Shown here piece after piece: positions 8,870 to 17,558 of a stretch of 62,752 nt of DNA. Each line of letters opens with the position of its first letter. Position 1 is the stretch's first letter. A program made the position numbers and the translations under genes. The stretch comes from Myxococcales bacterium. Lineage in GTDB: Bacteria; Myxococcota_A; Bradymonadia; Bradymonadales; Bradymonadaceae. The DNA lies in NCBI GenBank assembly GCA_007135085.1, contig SLJM01000036.1:1-62752 (forward strand), given 5' to 3'. Under the pieces are notes generated by a model. It saw only the letters and a program-made list of their open reading frames with translations. It did no database searches and was not told the DNA's origin.

Positions 8870-9646
8870 GTGTCGATCAAATTGCGCTATGCGGGCAGCA
8901 CAGACGTGGGACGGAAGCGAGGCCATAACGAGGACAACCTCTGCCTCCTCCCCGAGCAAAATCTCTATCTCGTCGCCGATGGCATGGGGGGCCATGCAAG
9001 CGGCGAGGTGGCATCACAATTGGCAGTGGAGACGGTGGCCGAGTTCTTCGAGGAGACCGCCGACGACGCTGAGATGACCTGGCCCTACAAGATGGACAAG
9101 GACCTCAACTACGAGGAGAACCGACTGGCGGCGGGCATCAAGCTGGCCAACCTTCGGATCTTCGAGCAGGCCAAAGGGGACCCGGCCTCCCATCACGGCA
9201 TGGGCACCACCGTGGTCTCCTCCTTCGTCTCCGGAGACGTCATCTACTTCGGTCACGTCGGCGACAGCCGCATCTACCGGCTTCGCGAAGATGAGTTGAC
9301 CCAGGTCACGGAGGACCACTCCCTGCTCAACGACTACATCAAGATGAAAGATCTCACCGAAGAGGAGATCGAGAACTTCCCCCACAAAAATGTCATCGTC
9401 CGTGCCCTGGGCATGAAAGAGACCGTCCAGGTCGACGTCAATCACGAAAAACCGGAGCCCGGCGATGTCTACCTGCTCTGCTCCGACGGCCTGACGGATA
9501 TGCTCAAAGACAAAGATATTCTGGAGATCATGCTCGACGAGCGCGACGATCTGGAAGCCTGCGTCCAACGGCTCATCGATCAGGCCAATGAAAATGGCGG
9601 CAAGGATAATATCACGGTCGTATTGGTCGAGGTCGTCAAAGCCTGA
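8870..9646 (+). CDS. PP2C-family Ser/Thr protein phosphatase
   Basis: 258 aa, full length for bacterial Stp/PrpC phosphatases. Metal-binding motifs are all present: RGHNEDN (E21, D22), VADGMGGH (D37, G38), VGDSRIYRL, LLCSDGLTD and GKDNITVVLVE. It should remove phosphate from Ser/Thr in a Mn/Mg-dependent reaction, most simply opposing the two kinases just upstream. Start is GTG at 8870, giving MSIKLRYAGSTDVG, the usual N-terminus of the family. Cytoplasmic; no membrane segment. The 160 bases upstream contain no terminator I can see, so read-through from the kinase genes is possible. Confidence 0.93.
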   Translation: MSIKLRYAGSTDVGRKRGHNEDNLCLLPEQNLYLVADGMGGHASGEVASQLAVETVAEFFEETADDAEMTWPYKMDKDLNYEENRLAAGIKLANLRIFEQAKGDPASHHGMGTTVVSSFVSGDVIYFGHVGDSRIYRLREDELTQVTEDHSLLNDYIKMKDLTEEEIENFPHKNVIVRALGMKETVQVDVNHEKPEPGDVYLLCSDGLTDMLKDKDILEIMLDERDDLEACVQRLIDQANENGGKDNITVVLVEVVKA

Positions 9647-9684
9647 TTCTCTACTTTTCGACTCCCCTCATCGGACATTTCCTC

Positions 9685-10590
9685 ATGTCCCAATCACTCG
9701 ACGAGTCCTCCGAATCCCTGTCTCTCGGACATCCGCGGGTGGTGATCATCACCGGGCTCAGCGGCTCGGGAAAGAGCACGGCCATTCGAGCCCTGGAGGA
9801 TATGGGTTATTTCTGCATCGATAACCTGCCCGTCCCCCTTCTACCAAAAGTATTGGAACTGGCCGCCTCCGGCCCCTCCCATCAGGAATGGCGACGCCTG
9901 GCCTTCGTGGTCGACACCCGCGATCACGTCCACTTGGACCAGGCCCAGGCCATGTTCGATCAACTCCGCGACGAGGGGGTGAGCCTGCAGATCGCCTTTT
10001 TGGAAGCCGCCGAAGACGTGCTGGTCCGGCGGTTTAGCGAGACCCGGCGGCGCCACCCCTTGAGCGAGGGGGACACCGTGCGCGACGGAATCCGACGGGA
10101 GCGCGATCACCTCGAGGAGATGCGAGCTCGCGCCGACCTGGTCATCGACACCACCAATCACACCGTCCACACCCTCAAAGGCCTTCTCAACGAGCATTTC
10201 TCCTCCGAGGAGGCCCCGCCGCTGACGATCACGGTCTTGAGCTTTGGCTTCAAGCACGGCCTTCCCGTGGAATGCGACCTGGTCTTCGACCTGCGCTTTT
10301 TGCCAAACCCCTATTTCGTCGAAGAGCTGCGCCCCCAGACCGGCCTGGACGAGCCGGTCCAACATTTCGTGCTCGGCCTGCCCGAGGCGGCGCGTTTTCT
10401 GGGCATCTTCCAGCAGATGGCGGAGTTTATGCTCCCCATGTACGAGCGCGAGGGAAAGAGCTATCTGACCATTGGCATTGGCTGTACCGGCGGAAAACAC
10501 CGCTCGGTGGCCATGTCCGAGACCATCGGCGAGCGCCTGCGCGACCGAGGCTGGCAGACCAATGTACGACACCGCGACGTCCCCCGGTAG
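9685..10590 (+). CDS. rapZ: RapZ/YvcJ-type RNase adapter, P-loop nucleotide-binding protein
   Basis: 301 aa. N-terminal Walker A GLSGSGKST (24-32) followed by MGYFCIDNLP, both hallmarks of the family; C-terminal domain with SFGFKHGLP, DLRFLPNPYF and IGCTGGKHRSV. In E. coli RapZ binds small RNAs and directs RNase E, controlling glucosamine-6-phosphate synthesis; in Gram-positives YvcJ has nucleotide hydrolysis activity. Which of these roles applies here cannot be told. It starts 38 bases after the PP2C gene on the same strand. In many proteobacteria rapZ lies beside HPr kinase and PTS genes; here it does not. Confidence 0.94.
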   Translation: MSQSLDESSESLSLGHPRVVIITGLSGSGKSTAIRALEDMGYFCIDNLPVPLLPKVLELAASGPSHQEWRRLAFVVDTRDHVHLDQAQAMFDQLRDEGVSLQIAFLEAAEDVLVRRFSETRRRHPLSEGDTVRDGIRRERDHLEEMRARADLVIDTTNHTVHTLKGLLNEHFSSEEAPPLTITVLSFGFKHGLPVECDLVFDLRFLPNPYFVEELRPQTGLDEPVQHFVLGLPEAARFLGIFQQMAEFMLPMYEREGKSYLTIGIGCTGGKHRSVAMSETIGERLRDRGWQTNVRHRDVPR

Positions 10591-10736
10591 AACTTCCCAG
10601 CTCAGGGGGATCATCTATTAGATATTTCTCCGTCATTGCCGGCAAATCGGCACTGCGAGTCGTGAGTTCGATGCTCCCCGATGAGCCGTGATTAGTTTTG
10701 ATAGGGATAAGGTCACTTTGTCCCGTCGAGACAGCC

Positions 10737-11771
10737 ATGGAATATCCCCGTCCGCCAAGCACTCAGGCCGCGCTGGAACAGTGGCTCGATATCGCCCCCT
10801 GGCCGATGCATTTCGTCGATCAACGGGCCGTCCCCCTGGCGGTCAATCCAGCCCTGACCGCATTGCTCGGCTTCGAGGCCCAGGAGATGACCCGCCAGCA
10901 ACTGCGACAATGTATGCCGACCCGAACCCGCCGGCGCCTCCGTGAGGCCATCGAGGAGCTGTCCCAACGGGATCAACCCGAGCCCTTCGTGGAGCTGCCT
11001 CTGATTTATCTGCACCGCGATGGCAGTGAGCTCTGCGCCCAGCGAGCAAGGGTGAGTCTACAATCGCCGGGACAAGCCACCTTTCTTGTCATGCTCGCCG
11101 GCGTCGAAGCCGCCGAGGGGCTCAACCGAGCCGAACTTCAAGCCAGGCTCTGTCGGCTGGTAACCCACGACCTGAACAACGGATTTACGGTAGCCCAGAG
11201 CTTCGTCGACCTGACCCGGCGCCAGCGCCCGCGCTACGAACAGGCACGAGATTACCTGGACCGGGCCGCCCGAGCCCTTCGCCGGAGCATCGAGATCAGC
11301 AGAATGCTGGCCATCATCACCGTGGACCATCCCCTGCCCTACGAAGAGGTGGCGCTGGCCGAGGAGGCCACAGCCCTTCGGGCCTTCATCCCACGGCTCT
11401 TCTCACCGGGGCCACAGTGGTCCATCCACTGCGAAAACGATCTCCCCCTGGTGATGTCTCACCCCATCTATATCCGACGGCTCCTCCTCGATCTGAGCAT
11501 CAACGCCCGTCTGCGCTGGCCCCACAGCGGGGAGCTCTCAATGGAGATTCGCACCTCCCGAGGCGAAGAGAACACCATCCTCATCCGAGTCACCCCGTCG
11601 GCGACGGCTTCCCCGGCCCATATGATCCCCTTTCGACTCTTCTTCACCCGCGCCGATCCCTTCACCCAGGTCATCGAAGATCCGCTATTCATTCGCGGTA
11701 TCCTGCGCCACCACCGCGTCCCCATCGACGCCGCCGACGACGGGATCACCGCCATCTTGAGCACCGATTGA
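10737..11771 (+). CDS. PAS-containing histidine-kinase-like protein with degenerate ATPase half
   Basis: 344 aa. Residues about 15-130 look like a PAS sensor domain (PMHFVDQRAVPLAVNPALTA, LGFEAQEMT). Near 140-165 is RLVTHDLNNGFTVAQSF, resembling the phospho-acceptor helix (H box, HDLNN). A possible N box is LLLDLSINARLRW. No clear G1/G2 glycine boxes follow, so ATP binding looks weak or lost; it may act as a phosphotransfer or dimer partner rather than an active kinase. ATG at 10737 preferred over an upstream TTG. No response regulator is adjacent. It follows rapZ by 146 bases. Confidence 0.6.
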   Translation: MEYPRPPSTQAALEQWLDIAPWPMHFVDQRAVPLAVNPALTALLGFEAQEMTRQQLRQCMPTRTRRRLREAIEELSQRDQPEPFVELPLIYLHRDGSELCAQRARVSLQSPGQATFLVMLAGVEAAEGLNRAELQARLCRLVTHDLNNGFTVAQSFVDLTRRQRPRYEQARDYLDRAARALRRSIEISRMLAIITVDHPLPYEEVALAEEATALRAFIPRLFSPGPQWSIHCENDLPLVMSHPIYIRRLLLDLSINARLRWPHSGELSMEIRTSRGEENTILIRVTPSATASPAHMIPFRLFFTRADPFTQVIEDPLFIRGILRHHRVPIDAADDGITAILSTD

Positions 11772-11893
11772 CCCCGATGGTCCGAGAAAACTCTCTATGA
11801 CCGTCTAAAACCGATCCCCCGAAAATCCGAGCCTTTGTCAATCGTGGCGACCTGAACTATAACTTCGATGGTGCCCGCTAGTATGGAGCCATC

Positions 11894-12472
11894 GTGTCGC
11901 AAGATGAACTGGACAATCCGACGTCACCTGCGGAGGAAGAAGCCGAGCTGCCCCGGTGGATGAGCCGCGCCCTGGAGTCGGCGGCGGTCGTGCCCGGAGC
12001 AGCCAGGCATATCTCTCTGTGGTTACCCACTCTTTCGGCGGCCTGGAGCGCCGGTCGGCGAGGAATGACGCTGGCCAAGGCGCTGCGCGACGGCCTGGAA
12101 GAAGGGGAACCGCTGGAGTGGCCAGACGAGCTGGCCGCCGATTTTACGGCCACCGTCGGCGAGCTCGGCGAAGCTCTTCCCGGCCTGGAGGAAGCCCTTC
12201 CATCGTTGGCGGGGCTCGTCGATGCCGGAGAGCAGCTCGTCGATCCCGAGCTTGCCAAAAGCCTGGTCATCGACGTGCTGGCTCAAGCCGAAAAGATCGG
12301 GGAGAAGCTGGTGGCCCGATTGGTCGACGCCGCCTTCTTTACGGCCAATGTCGGTGATTCGGCGCGGCGCACCCGCGACCTTCGCCAACTCTTTTTGCGC
12401 CTGGAGAAGCTCTTCGATCGAGCTCTCGAGGCCTGGGTCTTTCAACAAGACGACCAGGAGGCTCGCCAATGA
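11894..12472 (+). CDS. Hypothetical helical protein before GlcDEF-like genes
   Basis: 192 aa, not recognised. Composition is Ala/Leu/Glu-rich and predicted helical throughout, for example LAKALRDGLEEGEPLEWPD and VIDVLAQAEKIGEKLVARL. No signal peptide or membrane segment. Start is GTG at 11894 with GGAG at 11885-11888. Its stop overlaps the start of the next gene by 4 bases (ATGA), so it is translationally coupled to the GlcD-like flavoprotein and is probably an accessory or structural subunit of the same pathway. Confidence 0.65.
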   Translation: MSQDELDNPTSPAEEEAELPRWMSRALESAAVVPGAARHISLWLPTLSAAWSAGRRGMTLAKALRDGLEEGEPLEWPDELAADFTATVGELGEALPGLEEALPSLAGLVDAGEQLVDPELAKSLVIDVLAQAEKIGEKLVARLVDAAFFTANVGDSARRTRDLRQLFLRLEKLFDRALEAWVFQQDDQEARQ

Positions 12473-14082
12473 GCCCTGCCGCCTCGCCACTCACCGCACA
12501 CCAGATAGCCGATCTCGAAGAATTGATCGGCCCCCATCGGGTGCGCACATCCTTTCCCGACCGATTGGCCTACCAGAACGACTGCTGGCCTCGGGGCATC
12601 ATCCTGTCCCGGGGACGTCGTCTGGACCACCACCTGCCGTCGGCGATCGTACAACCCGCCGATGAAGCCCAGGTGCGGGAGATCGTCAACTGGGCGCGCC
12701 GCCAATCGGTGCCGATCGTGCCCTTCGGGGCCGGCAGCGGGGTCTGCGGCGGAGCGGTGGCCGACGAGCAGGCCATCGTCGTCGACCTCAAGGGACTCGA
12801 CGACCTGATCGAACTCGACGAAGAGGCGGCCACCGTGCGCGCCGGCCCGGGCATCATAGGCATGGATCTGGAGCGCTATCTAAACCAGGCGGGCTGGACG
12901 ATGGGCCATTTCCCATCGTCCCTATATTGCTCGTCTCTGGGGGGCTATCTGGCCGGTCGAAGCGCCGGACAATGTTCGAGCCGCTACGGCAAGATCGAGG
13001 ATATGGTGCTCTCCATGCGGGTCGTCACCGGCACGGGCCAGGTCTTGGACACCGCCGCCGATATCGGCCGACGCGCCCCCGCGCCGGGTCACGAACCGGG
13101 CCGCGATCTAAACCCGATCTTCGTGGGCAGCGAGGGCACCCTGGGGGTCATCACGGAAGCGCTGATGCGCATCGAGCCAATGCCCACCACACGCCGGTAT
13201 CGGGGCTTTCAATTTAGCCGCCTCGACCTGGCGCTGGGCGCCATTCGGGAGGTCATGCAGCTCGGCCTTCGCCCGGCAGTGGTCCGCCTCTACGACGAGG
13301 TGGACAGCGTGATCGCCGGCTCCAAGAAAAAAGGGGGCGCCAAAAAGAGTCCCACCAGACCGTCGCTCTTTCAGAAATTAGCGGGCCGAGCCCTCGATTT
13401 CTTGCCCTCTTCCATCGAGGGTTCCGTCGAAGATACGGTCGAAAGAGCGGGCAAAGCCCTGATGGGCCGAGCCATCGGCCAGCCATTATTGCTCAACCGG
13501 GTCATCGACGCCGTTCCCGGCCACTGCATGTTGGTCATCGGCTTCGAGGGCACCAACGATCTGGTCGACGACGAGGCCGACTACGCCTTCGAGATCTTTC
13601 GCCGCTACGGCGTGGACATGGGCCGCGGCCCCGGCGATCACTGGCTGGAGAACCGCTATAGCGTCTCCTACAAACAATCGCCCATGTTCGACACCGGGGC
13701 CTTCGTCGACACCATGGAGGTCTCCACTACCTGGGATAAGGTGGAGGCCCTGTATCACAACGTGCGCCGCGCCCTTCGGCCCCATGTGTTCGTGATGGCT
13801 CATTTTAGCCACGTCTATCCCGAGGGAAGCTCCATCTACTTTACATTCGCCGGATTTGCCCCCGATCTGGACTCGACGCTCGAGAAATACGAGACCACCT
13901 GGAAGACCGGCCTCGACGCCGTGGCCTCCACCGGCGCCAGCGTGGCCCACCACCACGGCGTGGGCCAGTCGAAGGCCCCCTGGACCCATCACGACCACCC
14001 CGGGGGCCCGGCCCTATTCAAAACGGTCAAAGATAAATACGATCCGGACCGCATCCTCAACCCGGGAAAGGTCTACCCATGA
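12469..14082 (+). CDS. FAD-linked oxidase, GlcD / alkyl-DHAP synthase family
   Basis: 537 aa. The N-terminal half is an FAD_binding_4 (PCMH) domain: AIVQPADEAQVREIV, VPFGAGSGVCGGAV, GIIGMDLERYL, SLGGYLAGRSAGQCSSRYG and FVGSEGTLGVITEA. The C-terminal half carries VAHHHGVGQSKAPW; a His-rich HHHGVG at this place is characteristic of alkyldihydroxyacetonephosphate synthases as well as present in variant form in D-lactate/glycolate oxidases. Thus it either oxidises a 2-hydroxy acid or makes an ether-lipid precursor. It sits in a tight block with a GlcE-like and a GlcF-like gene (4-base overlap at each side up to GlcE), which favours an oxidase complex; the adjacent DAGK-like gene leaves a lipid role open. 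Confidence 0.85.
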   Translation: MSPAASPLTAHQIADLEELIGPHRVRTSFPDRLAYQNDCWPRGIILSRGRRLDHHLPSAIVQPADEAQVREIVNWARRQSVPIVPFGAGSGVCGGAVADEQAIVVDLKGLDDLIELDEEAATVRAGPGIIGMDLERYLNQAGWTMGHFPSSLYCSSLGGYLAGRSAGQCSSRYGKIEDMVLSMRVVTGTGQVLDTAADIGRRAPAPGHEPGRDLNPIFVGSEGTLGVITEALMRIEPMPTTRRYRGFQFSRLDLALGAIREVMQLGLRPAVVRLYDEVDSVIAGSKKKGGAKKSPTRPSLFQKLAGRALDFLPSSIEGSVEDTVERAGKALMGRAIGQPLLLNRVIDAVPGHCMLVIGFEGTNDLVDDEADYAFEIFRRYGVDMGRGPGDHWLENRYSVSYKQSPMFDTGAFVDTMEVSTTWDKVEALYHNVRRALRPHVFVMAHFSHVYPEGSSIYFTFAGFAPDLDSTLEKYETTWKTGLDAVASTGASVAHHHGVGQSKAPWTHHDHPGGPALFKTVKDKYDPDRILNPGKVYP

Positions 14083-15158
14083 GTCCACGATCGGCTGCAC
14101 CTTCGAAATCATTCTACGAGGCCCGCCGCCTCAACCTGCCCGCCCGGGAGTTCAGCCCCGAAGGAACGGCCCAACTGTGCCAGCTCCTCGACGAGCTGCA
14201 CCGCGACAACCGAGCCTGGACCCTCGTCGGCGACGGCCAGCACCTGCGACGAGATCTAAAGGACCAGGTCGCGGTGCGCACGACGGGATTGTCCGGGGTG
14301 CAGGACGTGGACCCCACGAGCGGCACGGTCCGCGTCGGCTCCGGCACCACCTGGCGAGAGCTTCAAAAGGGCGTGGACCACCGCGGCCTGTCCCTTCAGC
14401 GCTACGACCTGCAACCGCCATCGGCCACCGTGGGCGGCCTGCTCGCCAGGCGCCGCCCCGGCCCCCCGCTGCTTCGCGGCGGCAGCCTCCTCGACGGCTG
14501 CGTGGGCCTGGGGGTCCACAAACCGGCCGCCCATGGCTATCGCTATCTGACGGCTCCCCGCAAAGCGACGGGCCCCGATCTTCGCCACCTCTTTGCCGGA
14601 AACGACGGCGGCGACGGCGCCATCCTGGAGGCCACCCTGGTGGCCTGGCGACCGGTAAGCCAGCGGCTACTTCGCTTCGAGGGCTGCGATCTCGACGAGC
14701 TGACTCAGATCATGGACGGTCTCTTTCGGGCCGGTATCATGGCCAGTTGGGTTCACTACAAATTGAGCAACCAGACACTTCAGATGGCGTTGACCGGGCC
14801 GGGCCAATTGCTGCGAAGCCGCATCAACTGGATTACCGACAACCTGCGCGCCCCCGATGAGACTGGCGACAAGGAGAAGACCGAAACACGCCGACGATGG
14901 CTGGAGGCCCGCCACCCGGAGCGCCGGGAGCATCGCCTGGCCCCCACTACCCGGGTCTTCGCCGTCCTTCCCGCCGCCCTGAAATTGGGGGCCGCCGAGC
15001 TCTTTGGCCCCAACGTCAAAGAAGCGGAGATCATCCACTGGACACCCCGGCGGGCGATGGCCTTTGCCCGCTACGACAGCCCGATCACCGTCGACGATCT
15101 TCACGCCCCGCCGGCCGGAAGCTGCTGGGCCGACTGGCCGTTGATGCCCCTGCACTGA
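14079..15158 (+). CDS. GlcE-like FAD-binding subunit
   Basis: 359 aa. Shorter FAD_binding_4 protein with WTLVGDGQHLRRDL, LSGVQDVDPTSGTVRVGSGTTW and LQPPSATVGGLLARRRPGPPLLRGG, typical of GlcE, the second flavin subunit of glycolate oxidase. It starts inside the stop of the GlcD-like gene (ATGA overlap) and is followed 18 bases later by a CCG-domain Fe-S protein, completing a GlcD-E-F order. The C-terminal region (280-359) is long for GlcE and has an unrecognised segment. Likely cytoplasmic, associated with the membrane through its partners. Confidence 0.82.
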   Translation: MSPRSAAPSKSFYEARRLNLPAREFSPEGTAQLCQLLDELHRDNRAWTLVGDGQHLRRDLKDQVAVRTTGLSGVQDVDPTSGTVRVGSGTTWRELQKGVDHRGLSLQRYDLQPPSATVGGLLARRRPGPPLLRGGSLLDGCVGLGVHKPAAHGYRYLTAPRKATGPDLRHLFAGNDGGDGAILEATLVAWRPVSQRLLRFEGCDLDELTQIMDGLFRAGIMASWVHYKLSNQTLQMALTGPGQLLRSRINWITDNLRAPDETGDKEKTETRRRWLEARHPERREHRLAPTTRVFAVLPAALKLGAAELFGPNVKEAEIIHWTPRRAMAFARYDSPITVDDLHAPPAGSCWADWPLMPLH

Positions 15159-15176
15159 TTTTGCACCGGAGTAGCC

Positions 15177-16310
15177 ATGGATCGCCCCGATCTCGGCGCT
15201 GATATCGAAAAAATGACCGCCTACTGCACCTATTGTCCCAAGATGTGCCGATTTAGCTGTCCTGCAGCGGCGGCCGAGGGGCGAGAGACGGTCACCCCCT
15301 GGGGGATGATGCGGCTGCTGGAGTTGGCCCGCGACGGCTCGGTGGAGCTCGACGAGGAGGTGGCCGACATCTTTCATCACTGCACGGGCTGTCGGCGCTG
15401 TCAGACCTGGTGCAAACACGGCAACGACGTGCCCCGCGCATTGTGGAAGGCCCGTCGATGGGCCGCCGAGCAGGGATTTATGCCGCCCCAGCTGGCCTCA
15501 TTACTCGACCATTTCGACGCCCATGATCGGCCCTTCGACCAGCCGCCGCCCGAGGTGGACGACACCCCTTTCGACGAAAGCGCCGGCCTGGCCTATTGGC
15601 CCGACTGCTCCACCGCCCAGAATCATCCCCATCTAGTGGGGGCCGTGGGTCGTCTGCTGGAGAAAGTCACGGGCTCGAAGGTCCGGCTCATTCGCTCTGA
15701 GGACACGGGCGCCACGCCCTGCTGCGGCTTTCCCTTGAGCGCCGCCGGCCTCGAGGAAAGCGAAACCATTCGCGCCGAGCGCTGGCCCGCCTTCGCCGGG
15801 GTGGAGCGGGTTGTGACCGATTGTGCCGCCCTGGCCGCCTGGAACCGCCCCGATAGCAGTTGGCCCATGGAACCACGGGCGGGCGACCCGGAGGTGGAGC
15901 ATATTTTTGGGTTATTGGCCAAAGAGCTGCCCCAGCTCACCGCAACCGATCCCATCGACGGCGCCGATTCACTGCTCCATCACAGTTGTTATTCGGCTCG
16001 CCAGCTCGACGGGGTGGACCAGGTCCACACCATCATCGCCCAGATCTATGAGACGCCGCCGGCGGCCATGGCCTACGACGGCGACGAGAGCCCCTGCTGC
16101 GGCGGGCGCCACCACTACCGAGCGTTGGAGCCCGACAGCGCCAAAGAAGCGGCCCGGCGAGTGCTCAATTCAATGGACCGACGAGACGACGCATCTTCCA
16201 TGGTCACCACCTCCTCCAATTGCCGCTGCGCCTTAAGCGACGCCGACGATCAGAAGCAGGTGACGTCCCTTCTGGAGCTGGTCTGTCAGGCCTATGGATG
16301 TCTTGAATGA
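15177..16310 (+). CDS. GlcF-like Fe-S oxidoreductase with CCG domains
   Basis: 377 aa. N-terminal cysteines CTYCPKMCRFSC (starting at about 17) and CTGCRRCQTWC (about 69) give two 4Fe-4S-type clusters with modified spacing. Two cysteine-rich CCG repeats follow: TPCCGFPLSAAG and SPCCGGRHHYRA, the fold of heterodisulfide-reductase subunit B and GlcF. It would carry electrons from the upstream flavoproteins towards quinone or another acceptor. Good start at 15177 with GGAG 7 bases before the ATG. Last gene of the 11894-16310 operon. Confidence 0.85.
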   Translation: MDRPDLGADIEKMTAYCTYCPKMCRFSCPAAAAEGRETVTPWGMMRLLELARDGSVELDEEVADIFHHCTGCRRCQTWCKHGNDVPRALWKARRWAAEQGFMPPQLASLLDHFDAHDRPFDQPPPEVDDTPFDESAGLAYWPDCSTAQNHPHLVGAVGRLLEKVTGSKVRLIRSEDTGATPCCGFPLSAAGLEESETIRAERWPAFAGVERVVTDCAALAAWNRPDSSWPMEPRAGDPEVEHIFGLLAKELPQLTATDPIDGADSLLHHSCYSARQLDGVDQVHTIIAQIYETPPAAMAYDGDESPCCGGRHHYRALEPDSAKEAARRVLNSMDRRDDASSMVTTSSNCRCALSDADDQKQVTSLLELVCQAYGCLE

Positions 16311-16383
16311 CCCGTCGAAGTCGAAACCAATGCAGAATGCGAAATATCCAACTGTTTGAAACTCTCGAGCCCCGGTGTTTTTG

Positions 16384-17394
16384 ATGTCCTCCCCATCTGT
16401 CAATTACCGCACCTTCGTCATCGCCAACCCCATCGCCGCTGCGGGGAATGTCAAAGATGAGTGGCCTCTTATCGAGCGCCTGCTGCGGGCCAATCTGCCC
16501 GAGCTGGACTACGCCTTTACGGACGGTCCGGGCCACGCCACGCTGTTGACCCGCGAGGCCCTGCGGGCGGGCTGGGAGATGGTCGTCTCCGTCGGCGGCG
16601 ACGGCACCCTCAATGAAGTGCTCAACGGCTTTTATGACCGCCCCAAAGCGCAGGAAGACTTCTCGATTTCGGAGCGCGGCTTTGTCTGCGCCGAAAACTC
16701 CACGCCCACACCGGTCAACCCCGACGCCGTGCTGGGCGTCATCCCCATGGGCACGGGCGGTGATTTTCGCCGTACTCTCGGCCTGATGGGCGGCATCGCC
16801 GAGACCGTCGATCGCCTCCGCGGACGCCATACGCGCGCCATCGACCTGGGCCAGGTGGCCTATTTGAACCACAAAGACAAATTGGCCAGCCACTACTTCC
16901 TCAATATCGCCGCCGCCGGCCTTAGCGGATTGGTCGACCACTACGTCAATCGCTCCTGGAAGGGACTGGGCGGAACCACCAGCTTTGCCATCGGCACCCT
17001 TCGAGCGGGCATAAAGTGGAAAAACGCTCAGATGGCGGTGGTCCTCGACGGCACCACCGAGATCGACGACATGCTCCAGAACGTCATCGTCGCCAACGGC
17101 GCCTATTTCGGCGGCGGCATGTGGATCGCCCCGGGCGCTCTGGTCGACGACGGTCAATTCGAGGTGATCCTGATGCGCGATCTGAGCTTTCGCGAATCAT
17201 TGGTCATCCTCCCCCAGATCTATTCGGGAAAACACCTCTCGTCGCGCAAGGTCACCCGCCACCAGGCCGAGCAGATCGCCGTGCGAGCCGTCGGCGAAGA
17301 TCGGGATATCCTGCTCGACATCGATGGGGAGCAGCCCGGTAAATTACCGGCCTTGTGGAAAATGCACCGTGGTGCGTTGAAGTTTAAGGTATGA
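16384..17394 (+). CDS. Diacylglycerol/lipid kinase family protein (YegS/LCB5-like)
   Basis: 336 aa with the DAGK catalytic pattern: ANPIAAAGNVKDEWPLI, VVSVGGDGTLNEVLNGF (nucleotide-binding GGDGT), GVIPMGTGGDFRRTLG and a C-terminal beta-sandwich with GGGMWIAPGALVDDGQFEVIL. Family members phosphorylate diacylglycerol, sphingosine or phosphatidylglycerol at the membrane face. ATG 16384 preferred; GTG 16375 is three codons upstream in frame. A second family member, with rather different sequence, is at 31772-32812. Substrate cannot be told from sequence. The nearby GlcD/AGPS-like gene hints at glycerolipid metabolism but is 70 bases away with no overlap. Confidence 0.87.
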   Translation: MSSPSVNYRTFVIANPIAAAGNVKDEWPLIERLLRANLPELDYAFTDGPGHATLLTREALRAGWEMVVSVGGDGTLNEVLNGFYDRPKAQEDFSISERGFVCAENSTPTPVNPDAVLGVIPMGTGGDFRRTLGLMGGIAETVDRLRGRHTRAIDLGQVAYLNHKDKLASHYFLNIAAAGLSGLVDHYVNRSWKGLGGTTSFAIGTLRAGIKWKNAQMAVVLDGTTEIDDMLQNVIVANGAYFGGGMWIAPGALVDDGQFEVILMRDLSFRESLVILPQIYSGKHLSSRKVTRHQAEQIAVRAVGEDRDILLDIDGEQPGKLPALWKMHRGALKFKV

Positions 17395-17558
17395 ACATCT
17401 TCAGCTCCTTCGGTCCCCCCTGGGAATAACCACCACCACACCGCACTTTTTGCACTGTCCGAACCGGCCATGCTTGATTGTAAGACCTGGCTTCTATAGG
17501 TTCTGAGGACTGGCGCCCCCCTGATGGGACGCCTGGCGTTTCTCGTAAATTTGGTGAG

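Noticed and set aside
17474-17500. TTGATT...TATAGG promoter for the 17559 gene
   Set aside because: Spacer of 15 bases is too short for a credible promoter.
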